DNA of 64,000 nt from Corynebacterium auris. GTDB taxonomy: Bacteria; Actinomycetota; Actinomycetes; Mycobacteriales; Mycobacteriaceae. Shown piece after piece: positions 1-7,742 of this stretch. The translations under genes and the position numbers were made by a program. Below the pieces are notes generated by a model. That model did not search any database. It saw only the letters and a program-made list of their open reading frames with translations, and had not been told where the DNA came from. Numbering within the stretch: the first letter of the stretch is position 1; every line of letters starts with the position of its first letter. The stretch lies in assembly GCF_030408575.1 (NCBI RefSeq), contig NZ_CP047047.1:930001-994000 (forward strand). Direction: 5' to 3'.

Positions 1-1646
1 GTTGGCGGGGTGGCACCGAGGAGGGCGCGGAGGTTTCCTTCGCGCTCGACGGCGCTTGTGACGGCGGTGACGCGGGTGTTGGCCTTGCCTCGCTGTGCGC
101 GGGTTCCTGGTGCCGGGGCGGAGGGCGCGACCGCGTAGTTGCGGGAGGCTGAGTTGGCCGAGGCCGTGTTGCCGGTTGCGGGCGTTACTGCCGTAGCCGG
201 CGGGGTGCCTGGTGCGGCGTTAAGTGTGCCGCCCGGTGTGGTAGAGGGGAGGCCGCCACCGTTCACCCCGCTAAAGCGCGGCGCGGTCGGCGAGGCGGCC
301 GTGGCGTGCGGCGCTAAGCCCTTTGCCCCGAGAGCCCGCGATGCACCGGCGGGGCCGCGGCCGTGAGCCCCCGGGGGGATGGCGCCGGCTTGGGTGGGGG
401 AGCTGTTGAATCCAGCGGGCGGGGTTGCCAGGGGCAGCGCCGGGGCGGTCGCGTGCGGGGTAGAGCCAGCGCTGGCGCCGGTGGCGAGGGGCGTCGTGGT
501 GGTGGGTGCGTGCGGCGTGAGCGTCGGCGGCATTGACGGGGTGTTGAGCGCTGCCGCTTGGGTGGGGGTTGCCCCCTCTGCGAGAGCGTGGAGGGTGTCG
601 GGGGTGGGGTTGGGCAGGTGGGCGAGCGTTTCGTGCGGGGTGCTGGCGCGGGCGAGGTCGCCGTAGCCGTGCTGCGCGAACGCGCTGGCAATCCGGGTGG
701 GCAGTGGCGCGGGCGTGAAGGCTGGGGTGTGGGGGAGGGTCGGTGCGGGGGCGCCGTGAAGCGCGCCGGGCATGTCGGACAGCGGGGGCAGGAGTTGGTT
801 GAACGTGGGGTTGGTGGGCACGAGGCCGGTGGTGAGGGCGCCGGCGAAGGGGGCGAGATAGCTTTGCTCGAAAAGCAGCTTGGCCTCGGGATCGGGGATG
901 GACATCCAGATGCCGTGGGCGACGGCCGTGTTGATCTGTTGAGCCTGGGCGAGGGCGGCCAGGTTGCCGGTGTGCGTAGCAAGCGCCGCGGCGTGAGCGG
1001 AGTACGTGGCACCGGCCCACTGGATGCGGTTGACGCGGTCGATTGCCGCGGTAACCCAGCTCGTGGGGGCGGAGGCGGCGAGGTTCGCTTTGGCGTGCTC
1101 TAAGGCGGCAACGGCGCTGGTCAGCGTGGAGGCGGTGGTGGTCCATTGGGCTGCGGCGGCCGTGGCGTGTGCAGGCGAGGTGGCCGTGAGCATGTGGTGG
1201 AGCGCGGCGAGGGAGAACTGCGGCCCGGCGATGGGGGCAGCGTTGGCGAAGCGGCCCGTGGTGGCGTTGGCGAGCGCTGGGGCCGCGGTGGGTGCGCTGA
1301 GCGCTGTCGCCGCGCTGCGGACAGGAAGGGAGTCAAAGGCGGCGAGCTGGCTGAAGAGGGAGGATAGATCGAGGTCCGCGCGCACCGTGTTGGCGAGGTT
1401 GGATTCCAAAAGCGCGGCTGCGTCGAGGATGTGCGAGGCGAGGGCCTTGGTGGAAAGCGGCTGGTAGTGGCCGGAGATCGTGCCGTGGGTGCGGCCGGCC
1501 ATGTCGAGGCCCGACACGGGGGAGAAGGCGGAGAGGTTGGTGGTGTCTGTCATGGCACCCGGGATCTTTAGCGATGCTGCGGACTCCCGAAGCCCCTGGA
1601 TAGCCCGTTCCACCTGCGGCACGAGGACTCGGATAGCAGAGTTCAT
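1..1646 (-). CDS. Large Ala/Pro/Thr-rich protein, partial (3' end beyond left edge)
   Basis: An open frame of 548 codons starts at ATG 1644-1646 (MNSAIRVLVPQVERAIQGL...) and has no stop down to base 1, so the gene continues outside the window. I read it codon by codon. Residues 1 to about 250 look helical, with QWT, SWV and QWAGATYSAHAAALA segments that recall WXG100/PPE-like type VII secretion substrates. Residues about 250-510 are a low-complexity linker rich in Ala, Pro, Thr and Gly. The last visible residues (VTAVTSAVEREGNLRALLG) look like the start of a folded C-terminal domain. There is no signal peptide. The family is not recognised with certainty, and the ESX-substrate idea is inference from helix pattern only. 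Confidence 0.75.
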   Translation of the reverse strand, partial: MNSAIRVLVPQVERAIQGLRESAASLKIPGAMTDTTNLSAFSPVSGLDMAGRTHGTISGHYQPLSTKALASHILDAAALLESNLANTVRADLDLSSLFSQLAAFDSLPVRSAATALSAPTAAPALANATTGRFANAAPIAGPQFSLAALHHMLTATSPAHATAAAAQWTTTASTLTSAVAALEHAKANLAASAPTSWVTAAIDRVNRIQWAGATYSAHAAALATHTGNLAALAQAQQINTAVAHGIWMSIPDPEAKLLFEQSYLAPFAGALTTGLVPTNPTFNQLLPPLSDMPGALHGAPAPTLPHTPAFTPAPLPTRIASAFAQHGYGDLARASTPHETLAHLPNPTPDTLHALAEGATPTQAAALNTPSMPPTLTPHAPTTTTPLATGASAGSTPHATAPALPLATPPAGFNSSPTQAGAIPPGAHGRGPAGASRALGAKGLAPHATAASPTAPRFSGVNGGGLPSTTPGGTLNAAPGTPPATAVTPATGNTASANSASRNYAVAPSAPAPGTRAQRGKANTRVTAVTSAVEREGNLRALLGATPP

Positions 1647-1748
1647 TTTTCCCCCTTAGATGATGTCTGGTGTCAGAGAGTAGGTGCCCGGAGGAGCCGG
1701 TGCGCGGCAAACGCGCGCACTATGGTGTGCCCCCGCCGTGGAACCGGC

Positions 1749-2324
1749 CTAGCGGTAGAAGGCCTCGAGGATGCGACGAGCTTCGATGCAGTTGGCTTCC
1801 TGCGGGCTGCTGTCCGTAAGATCACCCGCGTATGCCGCGAAGGTACCGCGTGTGGTTTCCACGACAAAGAAGCATGTCGAGGCACCGCTGTTCGACCCCA
1901 CTGCGACAGCACCGGGGATGATGGAGGATTCTATGCCGGCGATCCGCGGGGTCTTTCGCTCGATGAGGTAAAGGTTCGCCGCATTGGCCATGAGCCCGAT
2001 GCCGACGTAGGGGTCTTCCGTGAGGATGCCGCATCCGGTAAGACCGGCATCGAACCATGCGGCCTGGCCGTTCGGATCCTTCGTAAACCCTGCCGCCGCG
2101 AATTCGGCGTCGCTGATTTCGGCACACGGGTCGAAGAGGTTGTCGCCAATGGTGTAGGGATCGAACTCCCCGAGAGGCAGGTCGCCGCTGTCGAAGTGAA
2201 ATGCGGCTGGCGCGGGCGCCGGTTCGGCGACGGGTGAGATCGGCTCGTTGGGAGCCGGGGCTGAGCAGCCCGCCAGTCCTGTGGCGAGCGCGACAGCGTA
2301 GGTGCACATGCGTAGCGTTTTCAT
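1749..2324 (-). CDS. DUF3558-type lipoprotein
   Basis: The protein has 191 residues. It begins with a lipoprotein signal peptide (MKTLRMCTYAVALATGLAGC) whose LAGC lipobox predicts lipidation of the Cys and anchoring to the outer face of the membrane. A Pro/Ala-rich linker follows, then a domain with the DPCAEISDAEFAAAGF pattern and later Cys residues (TGCGIL, STCFFV, ANCIEA) typical of actinobacterial DUF3558 lipoproteins, likely forming disulfides. The function of this family is unknown. It lies about 100 bp downstream of the large Ala/Pro-rich gene on the same strand but need not be cotranscribed with it. Confidence 0.8.
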   Translation of the reverse strand: MKTLRMCTYAVALATGLAGCSAPAPNEPISPVAEPAPAPAAFHFDSGDLPLGEFDPYTIGDNLFDPCAEISDAEFAAAGFTKDPNGQAAWFDAGLTGCGILTEDPYVGIGLMANAANLYLIERKTPRIAGIESSIIPGAVAVGSNSGASTCFFVVETTRGTFAAYAGDLTDSSPQEANCIEARRILEAFYR

Positions 2325-2560
2325 TATTTCCCCCGAGTGCTGCGCGTTAGTTTTTCACGATTGTTGCGGCGTTGCGGCCGCTGCGCAACTGGACGCGATG
2401 TTTTCCTCGTCTGTTCGCCCCCTCTGGCGGCACCGATTGTGGGTAAATTCCATGGTTTTTGCACCCGCGTGTTGGATCCCCCGTCCGGTTAATCCAGTCA
2501 GTCAATCTCTGCTAGACACTCGCTCTTCCTGGGCTATTAGGACCGAGACCTACGCAGGTG

Positions 2561-3145
2561 TCACTCGATTCGATCGTCCTCTTCCTTGCGGACAGATCTC
2601 ACAAGTTTGCCCAAAAATTGCATGATTGGAGGCGTCAAGAAGGCGCCAGCCAGCCACTCAGAACCTCCGCCGAAGTAAACGGATAGTGCGGCTACGATAG
2701 AGGCGATGAACATTCCGAAACTCAGGTATTGGCCGCGTTTCAGAGCATCCACGTCGCCTCTTGCAAGCCATTCCTTTTCGTGGTTTGACGCCGCTACGCT
2801 CTGCTCCGCCATTCGCATAGCCCGGTCAGCGAAGGATCGGTCGACCCGCTTGTAGTCCTCTAACGTCTCCGGTGACGGAGCAGGGGCGCTCCACACGTAT
2901 GAACCGACTCGACGAGTGATTTCGTCGACAAGTTCGGCATCGATTACTTCATCGTGAGCGCTTTCTGCATGCTTTGGTCTATCGCGTTGAAGGTCTTTTC
3001 CCAGCCGCGGTAGATAGTCACCCGCGGGTCGTTCTTTGCCATGCGGGCCTTCGTCCTGAGGCGGCGTGGGTTGGTCTCCATCAAGTCCACTCCACGGCGG
3101 CGTGCTCGAACGGCTGCGTTCCTCGTGGTGAGAGTCATGGTCCAT
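2561..3145 (-). CDS. DUF2335-like small membrane protein
   Basis: The protein has 194 residues. A long polar, charged N-terminus (about 1-75) precedes a helical segment rich in Met/Ala/Glu (SFADRAMRMAEQSVAASNHE) and two closely spaced hydrophobic helices near residues 140-158 and 163-182, ending in a basic/acidic tail. Helical EMAxxQ-type region plus two C-terminal helices is the layout of DUF2335 membrane proteins, whose function is unknown. The ATG start at 3145 is preceded by a purine-rich AAGAAGG. It sits directly beside the insertion-sequence island and could be accessory. Confidence 0.6.
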   Translation of the reverse strand: MDHDSHHEERSRSSTPPWSGLDGDQPTPPQDEGPHGKERPAGDYLPRLGKDLQRDRPKHAESAHDEVIDAELVDEITRRVGSYVWSAPAPSPETLEDYKRVDRSFADRAMRMAEQSVAASNHEKEWLARGDVDALKRGQYLSFGMFIASIVAALSVYFGGGSEWLAGAFLTPPIMQFLGKLVRSVRKEEDDRIE

Positions 3146-3283
3146 GCACCTTCTTCCTTCCGGTAGTGAGACCGAATGACTAGTTCACTTTGTCATTCAA
3201 CCACAATCGAATCGCCCTTAGGGCACCGTCACTGGAGTCGCTTCAGCTTGTCAAGAATCACGACATAATTGACGCTGAACTGC
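3146..3283. other. Intergenic strip bordering the IS island
   Basis: There is no convincing gene. It lies between the upstream side of the DUF2335-like gene and the remnant IS end at 3284, and any promoter for the DUF2335-like gene should be here. I see no clear -10/-35 pair. Confidence 0.4.
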
Positions 3284-3314
3284 TGGTGTGGGCTGAGGAT
3301 TAGGACCGTGTGGC
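3284..3314 (-). repeat. 31-bp remnant of IS-A right end (inverted)
   Basis: The first 31 bases are the reverse complement of the right tip of IS-A found at 4818-4848 and 12575-12605 (TGGTGTGGGCTGAGGATTAG...). Identity stops abruptly inside the IS and is followed at once by istA sequence of the IS21 remnant. This is what an IS-A copy in the opposite orientation would leave after a deletion that removed nearly all of it and the adjoining end of the IS21 element. Confidence 0.85.
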
Positions 3315-3581
3315 TACACCGCGATCAGGCAGATATTCAAACCCGACAGCACCGGCTGGGTGAGCGCCTTTTGCCCAATGCCGGTCTCTCGGTCCCACAA
3401 CAACTGCTCAGGTACGACCTGAAACGATGTCGACAACAATGCCCACATCCCTGCAACAAGATCTGCGGTCGTGCGTGTCGGCAGCACACGCGCGGCCATG
3501 AACCTCGAATACGACGCCACCATCACCAGCACCGGAAACGCCACTTTCTGCCCGGTCCCGTCGGGAATCCCGCCAGCGGGG
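3315..3581 (-). pseudogene. istA 3'-part of IS21-family element ('IS21-E'), truncated
   Basis: On the minus strand this encodes GIPDGTGQKVAFPVLVMV, ASYSRFMAARVLPTRTTADL and LLWDRETGIG, the DDE-core region of an IS21-family IstA. The N-terminal half of the same gene lies 9 kb away at 12606-12983. Joining the halves after removing 3582-12605 and one GGGG copy gives the continuous frame CDLTFPAGGIPDGTGQKV. The gene is also cut at its 3' side by the IS-A tip at 3284-3314, so the rest of istA and all of istB are missing. Confidence 0.88.
3578..3581. repeat. GGGG target-site duplication, left copy (partner 12606-12609)
   Basis: This is the 4-bp direct repeat immediately outside the left end of the composite. 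Its partner immediately follows the right end. A single copy belongs to the restored istA of IS21-E. Confidence 0.8.
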
Positions 3582-3663
3582 TGGAGTGGGCGGGGTTTTT
3601 AGGACCGGGTGATTTGAGTGTCTGCCTGATCGATCCAAACGGATCAGGAAGAATTGGTGGGCG

Positions 3664-3945
3664 ATGAAGAAGTTCACGAAGCACACCGGTGAGCAGATCG
3701 TTGTTCGTTGTGAGAAGGCTGATCGGCTCACAAAGCAGGGCAAGACTAACGCTGAGATCTGCCGTGAGATTGGCGTATCTGAGGCGACGTTGTCTCGTTG
3801 GCGCCGCGACTACGGTGCCATGACCCGCAGCGAAGCACGGGAGCTTAAGCGTCTGCGCGAAGAAAACAGCAAGCTCACAACCCTTCTCGGCCAGTCCGAG
3901 TTGGAAAAGGCTGCTCTCAAGGAGCTGGCCGAGGGAAAATTCTAA
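3664..3945 (+). CDS. IS-A OrfA (IS3-family transposase, HTH subunit), copy 1
   Basis: The protein has 93 residues. The N-terminal helix-turn-helix (EICREIGVSEATLSRWRRDY) binds the IS ends. The C-terminal leucine-zipper-like stretch (LKRLREENSKLTTLLGQSEL) should mediate multimerisation. It ends in the frame 0 of a GGGAAAA run at 3933-3939, where a -1 slip would join it to orfB to make the full OrfAB transposase. It is very close to the OrfA of copy 2. Confidence 0.92.
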   Translation: MKKFTKHTGEQIVVRCEKADRLTKQGKTNAEICREIGVSEATLSRWRRDYGAMTRSEARELKRLREENSKLTTLLGQSELEKAALKELAEGKF

Positions 3946-3968
3946 GCCCGAAGCGACGCCACGACGCG

Positions 3969-4817
3969 GTGGATTACCTCATCGGCAAGGGGTATTCACA
4001 GCGTCTTTCATGCGCCGTAGTCGGGCTGTCACGCTCGTCCTATTGCCGGATGCGCGCCCAACGCGAAGCGGCAATGCTTGATCCCTCGGTTGTTAAACAC
4101 GACGACCTCCGTCGGTGGGTTAATGACTTCGCCGATTCCCATCGCAGGTGGGGCTACAGGCGTGCCTATGTCGCGGCTCTCGACGCCGGCTACGACATCG
4201 GCCGGGATGCGTTTCGCCGCCTATGGAGAAAAGAACAACTGTTGGTGACTCCACGCACATTACGTAAACGGGTCTGTGCCACAACGCCGATTGCGCGTGT
4301 GAGCCCAGCCGACCACCCGGGGCATGTGTGGGCGTTGGACTTCCAATTCGACTCTGACTACCAGGGGCGGCGCTTTAAGATCTGCAATGTCATCGACGAG
4401 TTCACACGCCAGCATGTGACTTTCAAAGTGGACAGGTCCATTGATGCGGCATCCGTGGTGGAGCTATTGGATCTTGCCGTGCTTGACCGCGGGGCGCCGA
4501 AAGTGCTCAGGATGGATAATGGTCCTGAATTTATTGCTGCTAAACTGCAGGATTGGGCCGAAGAGCACAAGTGTGTGCAGGCATTCATTCCTCCTGGGCA
4601 GCCGTGGCATAACGGGTTTGTGGAATCGTTTCACAACCGGATGCGCGACGAGGTCTTGGAAGACAATCTGTTCGATGACGTCGAGCAGGCCCGGCAGATC
4701 ATCGGGTTCTGGTCGAAGCGGTATAATGACACCCATCCTCATTCATCGCTGGGCTACATGAGCCCGAATCGATTCGCGGTGCAATGGAGGAAAGAAAACA
4801 CAACCGCAGCCACTTAA
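3969..4817 (+). CDS. IS-A OrfB (IS3-family DDE transposase), copy 1
   Basis: The protein has 282 residues with an rve-type integrase core. The catalytic triad is visible as D in HVWALDFQFD, D in LRMDNGPEF and E in NGFVESFHNRM. The GTG start at 3969 continues a frame open back to the slip site at the end of orfA, so the active product is probably OrfAB. A C-to-T change turns the CAA codon found in copy 2 into a TAA stop, so this copy loses the last four residues. That probably has little effect because the DDE domain is intact. Confidence 0.92.
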   Translation: MDYLIGKGYSQRLSCAVVGLSRSSYCRMRAQREAAMLDPSVVKHDDLRRWVNDFADSHRRWGYRRAYVAALDAGYDIGRDAFRRLWRKEQLLVTPRTLRKRVCATTPIARVSPADHPGHVWALDFQFDSDYQGRRFKICNVIDEFTRQHVTFKVDRSIDAASVVELLDLAVLDRGAPKVLRMDNGPEFIAAKLQDWAEEHKCVQAFIPPGQPWHNGFVESFHNRMRDEVLEDNLFDDVEQARQIIGFWSKRYNDTHPHSSLGYMSPNRFAVQWRKENTTAAT

Positions 4818-4889
4818 GCCACACGGTCCTAATCCTCAGCCCACACCAGTCATTTGATGGTAGATTTAAAGTGTCGTTCAAATACTTGA

Positions 4890-4916
4890 TTGACAGCTGT
4901 TCGAATGGCCTACTAG
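4890..4916 (+). promoter_or_regulatory. Possible promoter of bacteriocin operon
   Basis: TTGACA (4890-4895) is followed 15 bp later by TACTAG (4911-4916), or 17 bp later by CTAGAC, upstream of the RBS AAGGAG (4944-4949). The -35 is consensus but the -10 is weak and the spacing ambiguous, so this is a tentative call. Confidence 0.35.
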
Positions 4917-4955
4917 ACCTTGCCCCCAGTCTCACTCAAATACAAGGAGACTCGC

Positions 4956-5390
4956 ATGAAACGCACACTCAAGGGAGCACTTGCATCCATCGTGATTGCT
5001 GGACTAGTCCTTGCAACTCCCCAAGCTATTGCCCAAGAAAATCAGTCCGAACCATCCATCCCTTATAGTTTCGAACGAATTCTAACATGGGATGAAGAGG
5101 GGAACCCCACTTCGGGGGTTGTCACTTTTGATGTGGACACCACAATCGTGAAACCTCGGGCCACGGAGAATGTCGGCGGTGGCACCTGGACCTATGGGAG
5201 CAGTTACACATCTGACGGTTCCAAGGTTTGCACGTCTAAATACATGCACAAGACAAAGAGCCACACCGCCACGGCCACTATGGGTACCAAAACTAGCACC
5301 GGGTCTGCTAGGCCCGGGAGCTGGGCTTCCGCTAGTGTGACAGGCGGGATCTCTGCGGGTGTCTGCAACGCCTACTGGTCCACCCAATAG
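4956..5390 (+). CDS. Lactococcin-972-family bacteriocin precursor
   Basis: The protein has 144 residues from the ATG at 4956, which has a good Shine-Dalgarno (AAGGAG, 7 bp upstream). Residues 1-26 are a Sec signal peptide ending in AIA. A propeptide-like acidic segment follows, then the lactococcin 972 signature: VGGGTWTYGSSYTSDGSKV, MHKTKSHTATATMG, RPGSWASASV and a C-terminal NAYW. Lactococcin 972 is secreted by Sec and binds lipid II to block septum formation; activity here is inferred from the family. The gene is the first of three on the transposon cargo and is AT-richer than the chromosome. Two Cys residues (KVCTSKY, GVCNAYW) could form a disulfide. Confidence 0.88.
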   Translation: MKRTLKGALASIVIAGLVLATPQAIAQENQSEPSIPYSFERILTWDEEGNPTSGVVTFDVDTTIVKPRATENVGGGTWTYGSSYTSDGSKVCTSKYMHKTKSHTATATMGTKTSTGSARPGSWASASVTGGISAGVCNAYWSTQ

Positions 5391-5408
5391 GTTCTTTCGT
5401 TAGGCCCC

Positions 5409-5984
5409 ATGAACAAATTCATTCTTCCAACAGCCTGCCTAGCCATCGCCGTGGGTTATGCATTTTCCCATGCAGCATCAACAGCTATGCTCGAAGGGCA
5501 GGCGAACGGGCTACTTTTCTCACGCAATCTAGTGGGGCAAATCATGGGATCGGCGTCTTTATGGATAAGCTGCGCATTTCTGGCGGGAAAATCCAGATCG
5601 GGCAGAACACTACTCTCATCGTTCGTCGGAGTATTTACAATCGTTTTTATGTTGGCAGTCCACTATGCGACGGGCGCGTTTCTCGGATTTTTTTCATCTA
5701 GTATTTTTTCTGATAACCAGATTTGGTTCCTCGCTTCATTGCCTGCAGGTATGATATTTGGCTTATTGGGCTCTTTATCGAACAGAATCCCTTTGCTTAG
5801 CTTAAGTCTTGCATTGTGTTTCTTAGCTGAACCTTTCGTAGTTGGATATATACCTGGGTTGAAATCTCTTCCCTGGACAACTGTTCTTGCCGGCCAGATT
5901 GCCGGAACTCTCTTGATATGTGTAGGCATTCTTATTGTTTATATAGCCTGCAAGAAAGCCGTAAAGGTTGGTAGAAATGGGTAA
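5409..5984 (+). CDS. Six-helix membrane protein, putative immunity/partner protein
   Basis: The protein has 191 residues, nearly all hydrophobic. There are about six predicted transmembrane helices, near residues 4-24, 43-61, 68-95, 104-123, 127-148 and 156-182, with a basic C-terminus (KKAVKVGRNG). It starts 18 bp after the bacteriocin stop and overlaps the next gene by 8 bp. Known lactococcin 972 loci carry a large membrane protein and an ABC ATPase. This protein is much smaller and I recognise no family motif, so an immunity or export role is inferred from position only. Confidence 0.75.
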   Translation: MNKFILPTACLAIAVGYAFSHAASTAMLEGQANGLLFSRNLVGQIMGSASLWISCAFLAGKSRSGRTLLSSFVGVFTIVFMLAVHYATGAFLGFFSSSIFSDNQIWFLASLPAGMIFGLLGSLSNRIPLLSLSLALCFLAEPFVVGYIPGLKSLPWTTVLAGQIAGTLLICVGILIVYIACKKAVKVGRNG

Positions 5985-6486
5985 CATACTTATATACGGG
6001 GTTAGTTCCGAGCAATCTTGGGACGTAGCGGAACAACTGGCTGCAACCTTTTCTGTAATAGTTACAGATGATGAAATTCAGTACGATTTCCCAAGGGATA
6101 TTACAGTCGTGCAAGAGGATGAAGATTTACCTGAATTATCCCCCCTAAGAGGGTTTATCGTGTTTTTCGACGTCAGCGATGAACCAGGCTCGGTAGCGCG
6201 AAAAATTTATATCGATGAATACTTTGAAAAACTTCAGCATCTGACTAATCAGGCACTCTCTGCTGTACCTTCCGGTGGGGCCATTGTTTTTGCAGCTCTC
6301 AATTCCTATGGACCACCAAATACTAAGGCAGCGGAAAGGTTTTTCGGGGTTCTTAAGAACCTTGACAAATCGGATGTGAGCAAGCACTTTTTGGGAACAC
6401 ATAAGGCGATGCAGGCGCCTGGAATTGAGATCTGCTCCCCTGAGGAACTTAGTGGTTCTGTTCGGGCTCGCGTGGCATTTTCCTGA
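5977..6486 (+). CDS. Small soluble protein of unknown function in bacteriocin operon
   Basis: The protein has 169 residues. The ATG at 5977 overlaps the previous stop (ATGGGTAA), which suggests translational coupling. MGNILIYGVSSEQSWDVAEQ has a beta strand-Gly loop-helix opening like Rossmann-type folds, and a second strand-loop (GGAIVFAALNSYG) occurs near residue 95. There are no transmembrane helices, signal peptide or ATPase motifs, and no family is recognised. Codon use is AT-rich as in the other two cargo genes. The tight coupling suggests a shared role with the membrane protein, but the function is unknown. Confidence 0.75.
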   Translation: MGNILIYGVSSEQSWDVAEQLAATFSVIVTDDEIQYDFPRDITVVQEDEDLPELSPLRGFIVFFDVSDEPGSVARKIYIDEYFEKLQHLTNQALSAVPSGGAIVFAALNSYGPPNTKAAERFFGVLKNLDKSDVSKHFLGTHKAMQAPGIEICSPEELSGSVRARVAFS

Positions 6487-6685
6487 GTGAATGTCATTCG
6501 ACACACTTTAAGACAGGCAGCGGGATCGCTTCAGTAGCGGAGGGCGCTGCCGTGAAGGGTGGAGTACTACGTCACGACAGTCACCGTAAATAAGCCCCGA
6601 GATTGGAGTGGGCGGGGTTTTTAGGACCGGGTGATTTGAGTGTCTGCCTGATCGATCCAAACGGATCAGGAAGAATTGGTGGGCG

Positions 6686-6967
6686 ATGAAGAAGTTCACG
6701 AAGCACACCCCTGAGCAGATCGTTGTTCGTTGTGAGAAGGCTGATCGGCTCACAAAGCAGGGCAAGACTACCTCCGAGATCTGCCGTGAGATTGGCGTAT
6801 CTGAGGCGACGTTGTCTCGTTGGCGCCGCGACTACGGTGCCATGACCCGCAGCGAAGCACGGGAGCTTAAGCGTCTGCGCGAAGAAAACAGCAAGCTCAA
6901 AACCCTTCTCGGCCAGTCCGAGTTGGAAAAGGCTGCTCTCAAGGAGCTGGCCGAGGGAAAATTCTAA
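6686..6967 (+). CDS. IS-A OrfA (IS3-family, HTH subunit), copy 2
   Basis: The protein has 93 residues and matches copy 1 except for a few residues near positions 9, 36-37 and 78. It contains the same HTH (SEATLSRWRRDYGAM) and zipper. It is intact although the orfB it should fuse to is disrupted 64 bp downstream. If expressed alone it would be an inhibitor-type OrfA, a known role of free OrfA in IS3-family elements. Confidence 0.9.
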   Translation: MKKFTKHTPEQIVVRCEKADRLTKQGKTTSEICREIGVSEATLSRWRRDYGAMTRSEARELKRLREENSKLKTLLGQSELEKAALKELAEGKF

Positions 6968-7188
6968 GCCCGAAGCGACGCCACGACGCGGTGGATTACC
7001 TCATCGGCAAGGGGTATTCACAGCGTCTTTCTGTCAAGCCCCGAGTTTTGTAGAGGGTCCTATTGTTGTCGATTAGGCCGCTTGGGTGTTCGCGGCGGTG
7101 TATTCTGTTGCGCGGTCGTATCTAGTAACACCGTGGTGAGTATCGAGTAACGCATTGGTGAGTATCCAGTAACAGTTCGGGGGAGGAT

Positions 7189-7229
7189 TCTGGTGACCGC
7201 GTGACTTCAGGGCACGCGGCGTTACCAGA
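7189..7229 (+). promoter_or_regulatory. Hairpin abutting the istA-C ribosome-binding site
   Basis: TCTGGT (7189-7194) pairs with ACCAGA (7224-7229), and CCGCGTG (7197-7203) with CACGCGG (7213-7219). The GAGGAG Shine-Dalgarno directly follows, before the GTG start at 7241. A comparable hairpin occurs at the same place in IS-D. Such structures can block transposase translation on read-through transcripts from flanking DNA; that role is inferred. Confidence 0.55.
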
Positions 7230-7687
7230 GGAGTCTGATTGTGACTGACTACCGGGCGGTAATGGATCAAGTGTTGAAAGGCTGGTCTGTCCGCCAAATC
7301 TGTTCGAGTTCGCGGTGCTCGCACACCACCGTGCAAAAGGCTCGCGATTCGCTGGTGGAACACAACATCACAACCCGTGAGCAACTTCGTGGGGTTGCGG
7401 ATCATGAGCTGGCGGACTGGTTCGTCGACGGGCGCAGCCATGCTCAGGGGGATTTCGTCCCGATCGATTTCGACGCTGTCGCCAAAGCGCGCACCGGGCG
7501 CAACAAGGTGACCCTGCAGGTGCTGTGGGGCCGCTACACCGCACAGCCTGGGGGCACAGGCCAGCGGTACTACAGCTACGAGCGGTTTCGTCAACTTGTT
7601 GCGACCGGCTATTTGGTAGCAGCGTCGTGACTTTCCGGTAGCGCTTCAGTGAGTATCCGGTAGCAGCTCACAGCGCTCAAGGTGATA

Positions 7688-7732
7688 CTTCCAGTACGAG
7701 CCGCACCACTCGGGTGCGGCTCGTACTGGAAG
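7688..7732 (+). promoter_or_regulatory. Perfect 20-bp inverted repeat overlapping istA-D RBS
   Basis: The 20 bases at 7688-7707 are perfectly complementary to 7713-7732 with a 5-base loop. The GGAAGGAG Shine-Dalgarno (7728-7735) of the truncated istA at 7743 lies partly inside the stem. Transcripts entering from outside would carry the whole hairpin and hide the RBS, whereas a start inside the stem would not. Confidence 0.6.
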
Positions 7733-7742
7733 GAGTCCGCTT

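Larger units (their letters stand above)
3582..4848 (+). mobile_element. IS-A copy 1 (IS3 family), complete, 1267 bp
   Basis: The imperfect terminal inverted repeats are TGGAGTGGGCGGGGTTTTTA at the left and, read inward, TGGTGTGGGCTGAGGATTAG at the right. The element carries overlapping orfA and orfB with the -1 frame relation usual for IS3 elements. Its length equals that of copy 2 after subtraction of the nested insert (1267 bp each). Point differences between copies include T8G/P and N/T, A/S, T/K changes in OrfA, and an early stop in this copy's orfB. Confidence 0.92.

Noticed and set aside
139..1467. Plus-strand frames opposite the partial Ala/Pro-rich gene
   Set aside because: The minus-strand frame is open for 548 codons with plausible protein sequence; plus-strand frames are shadows.
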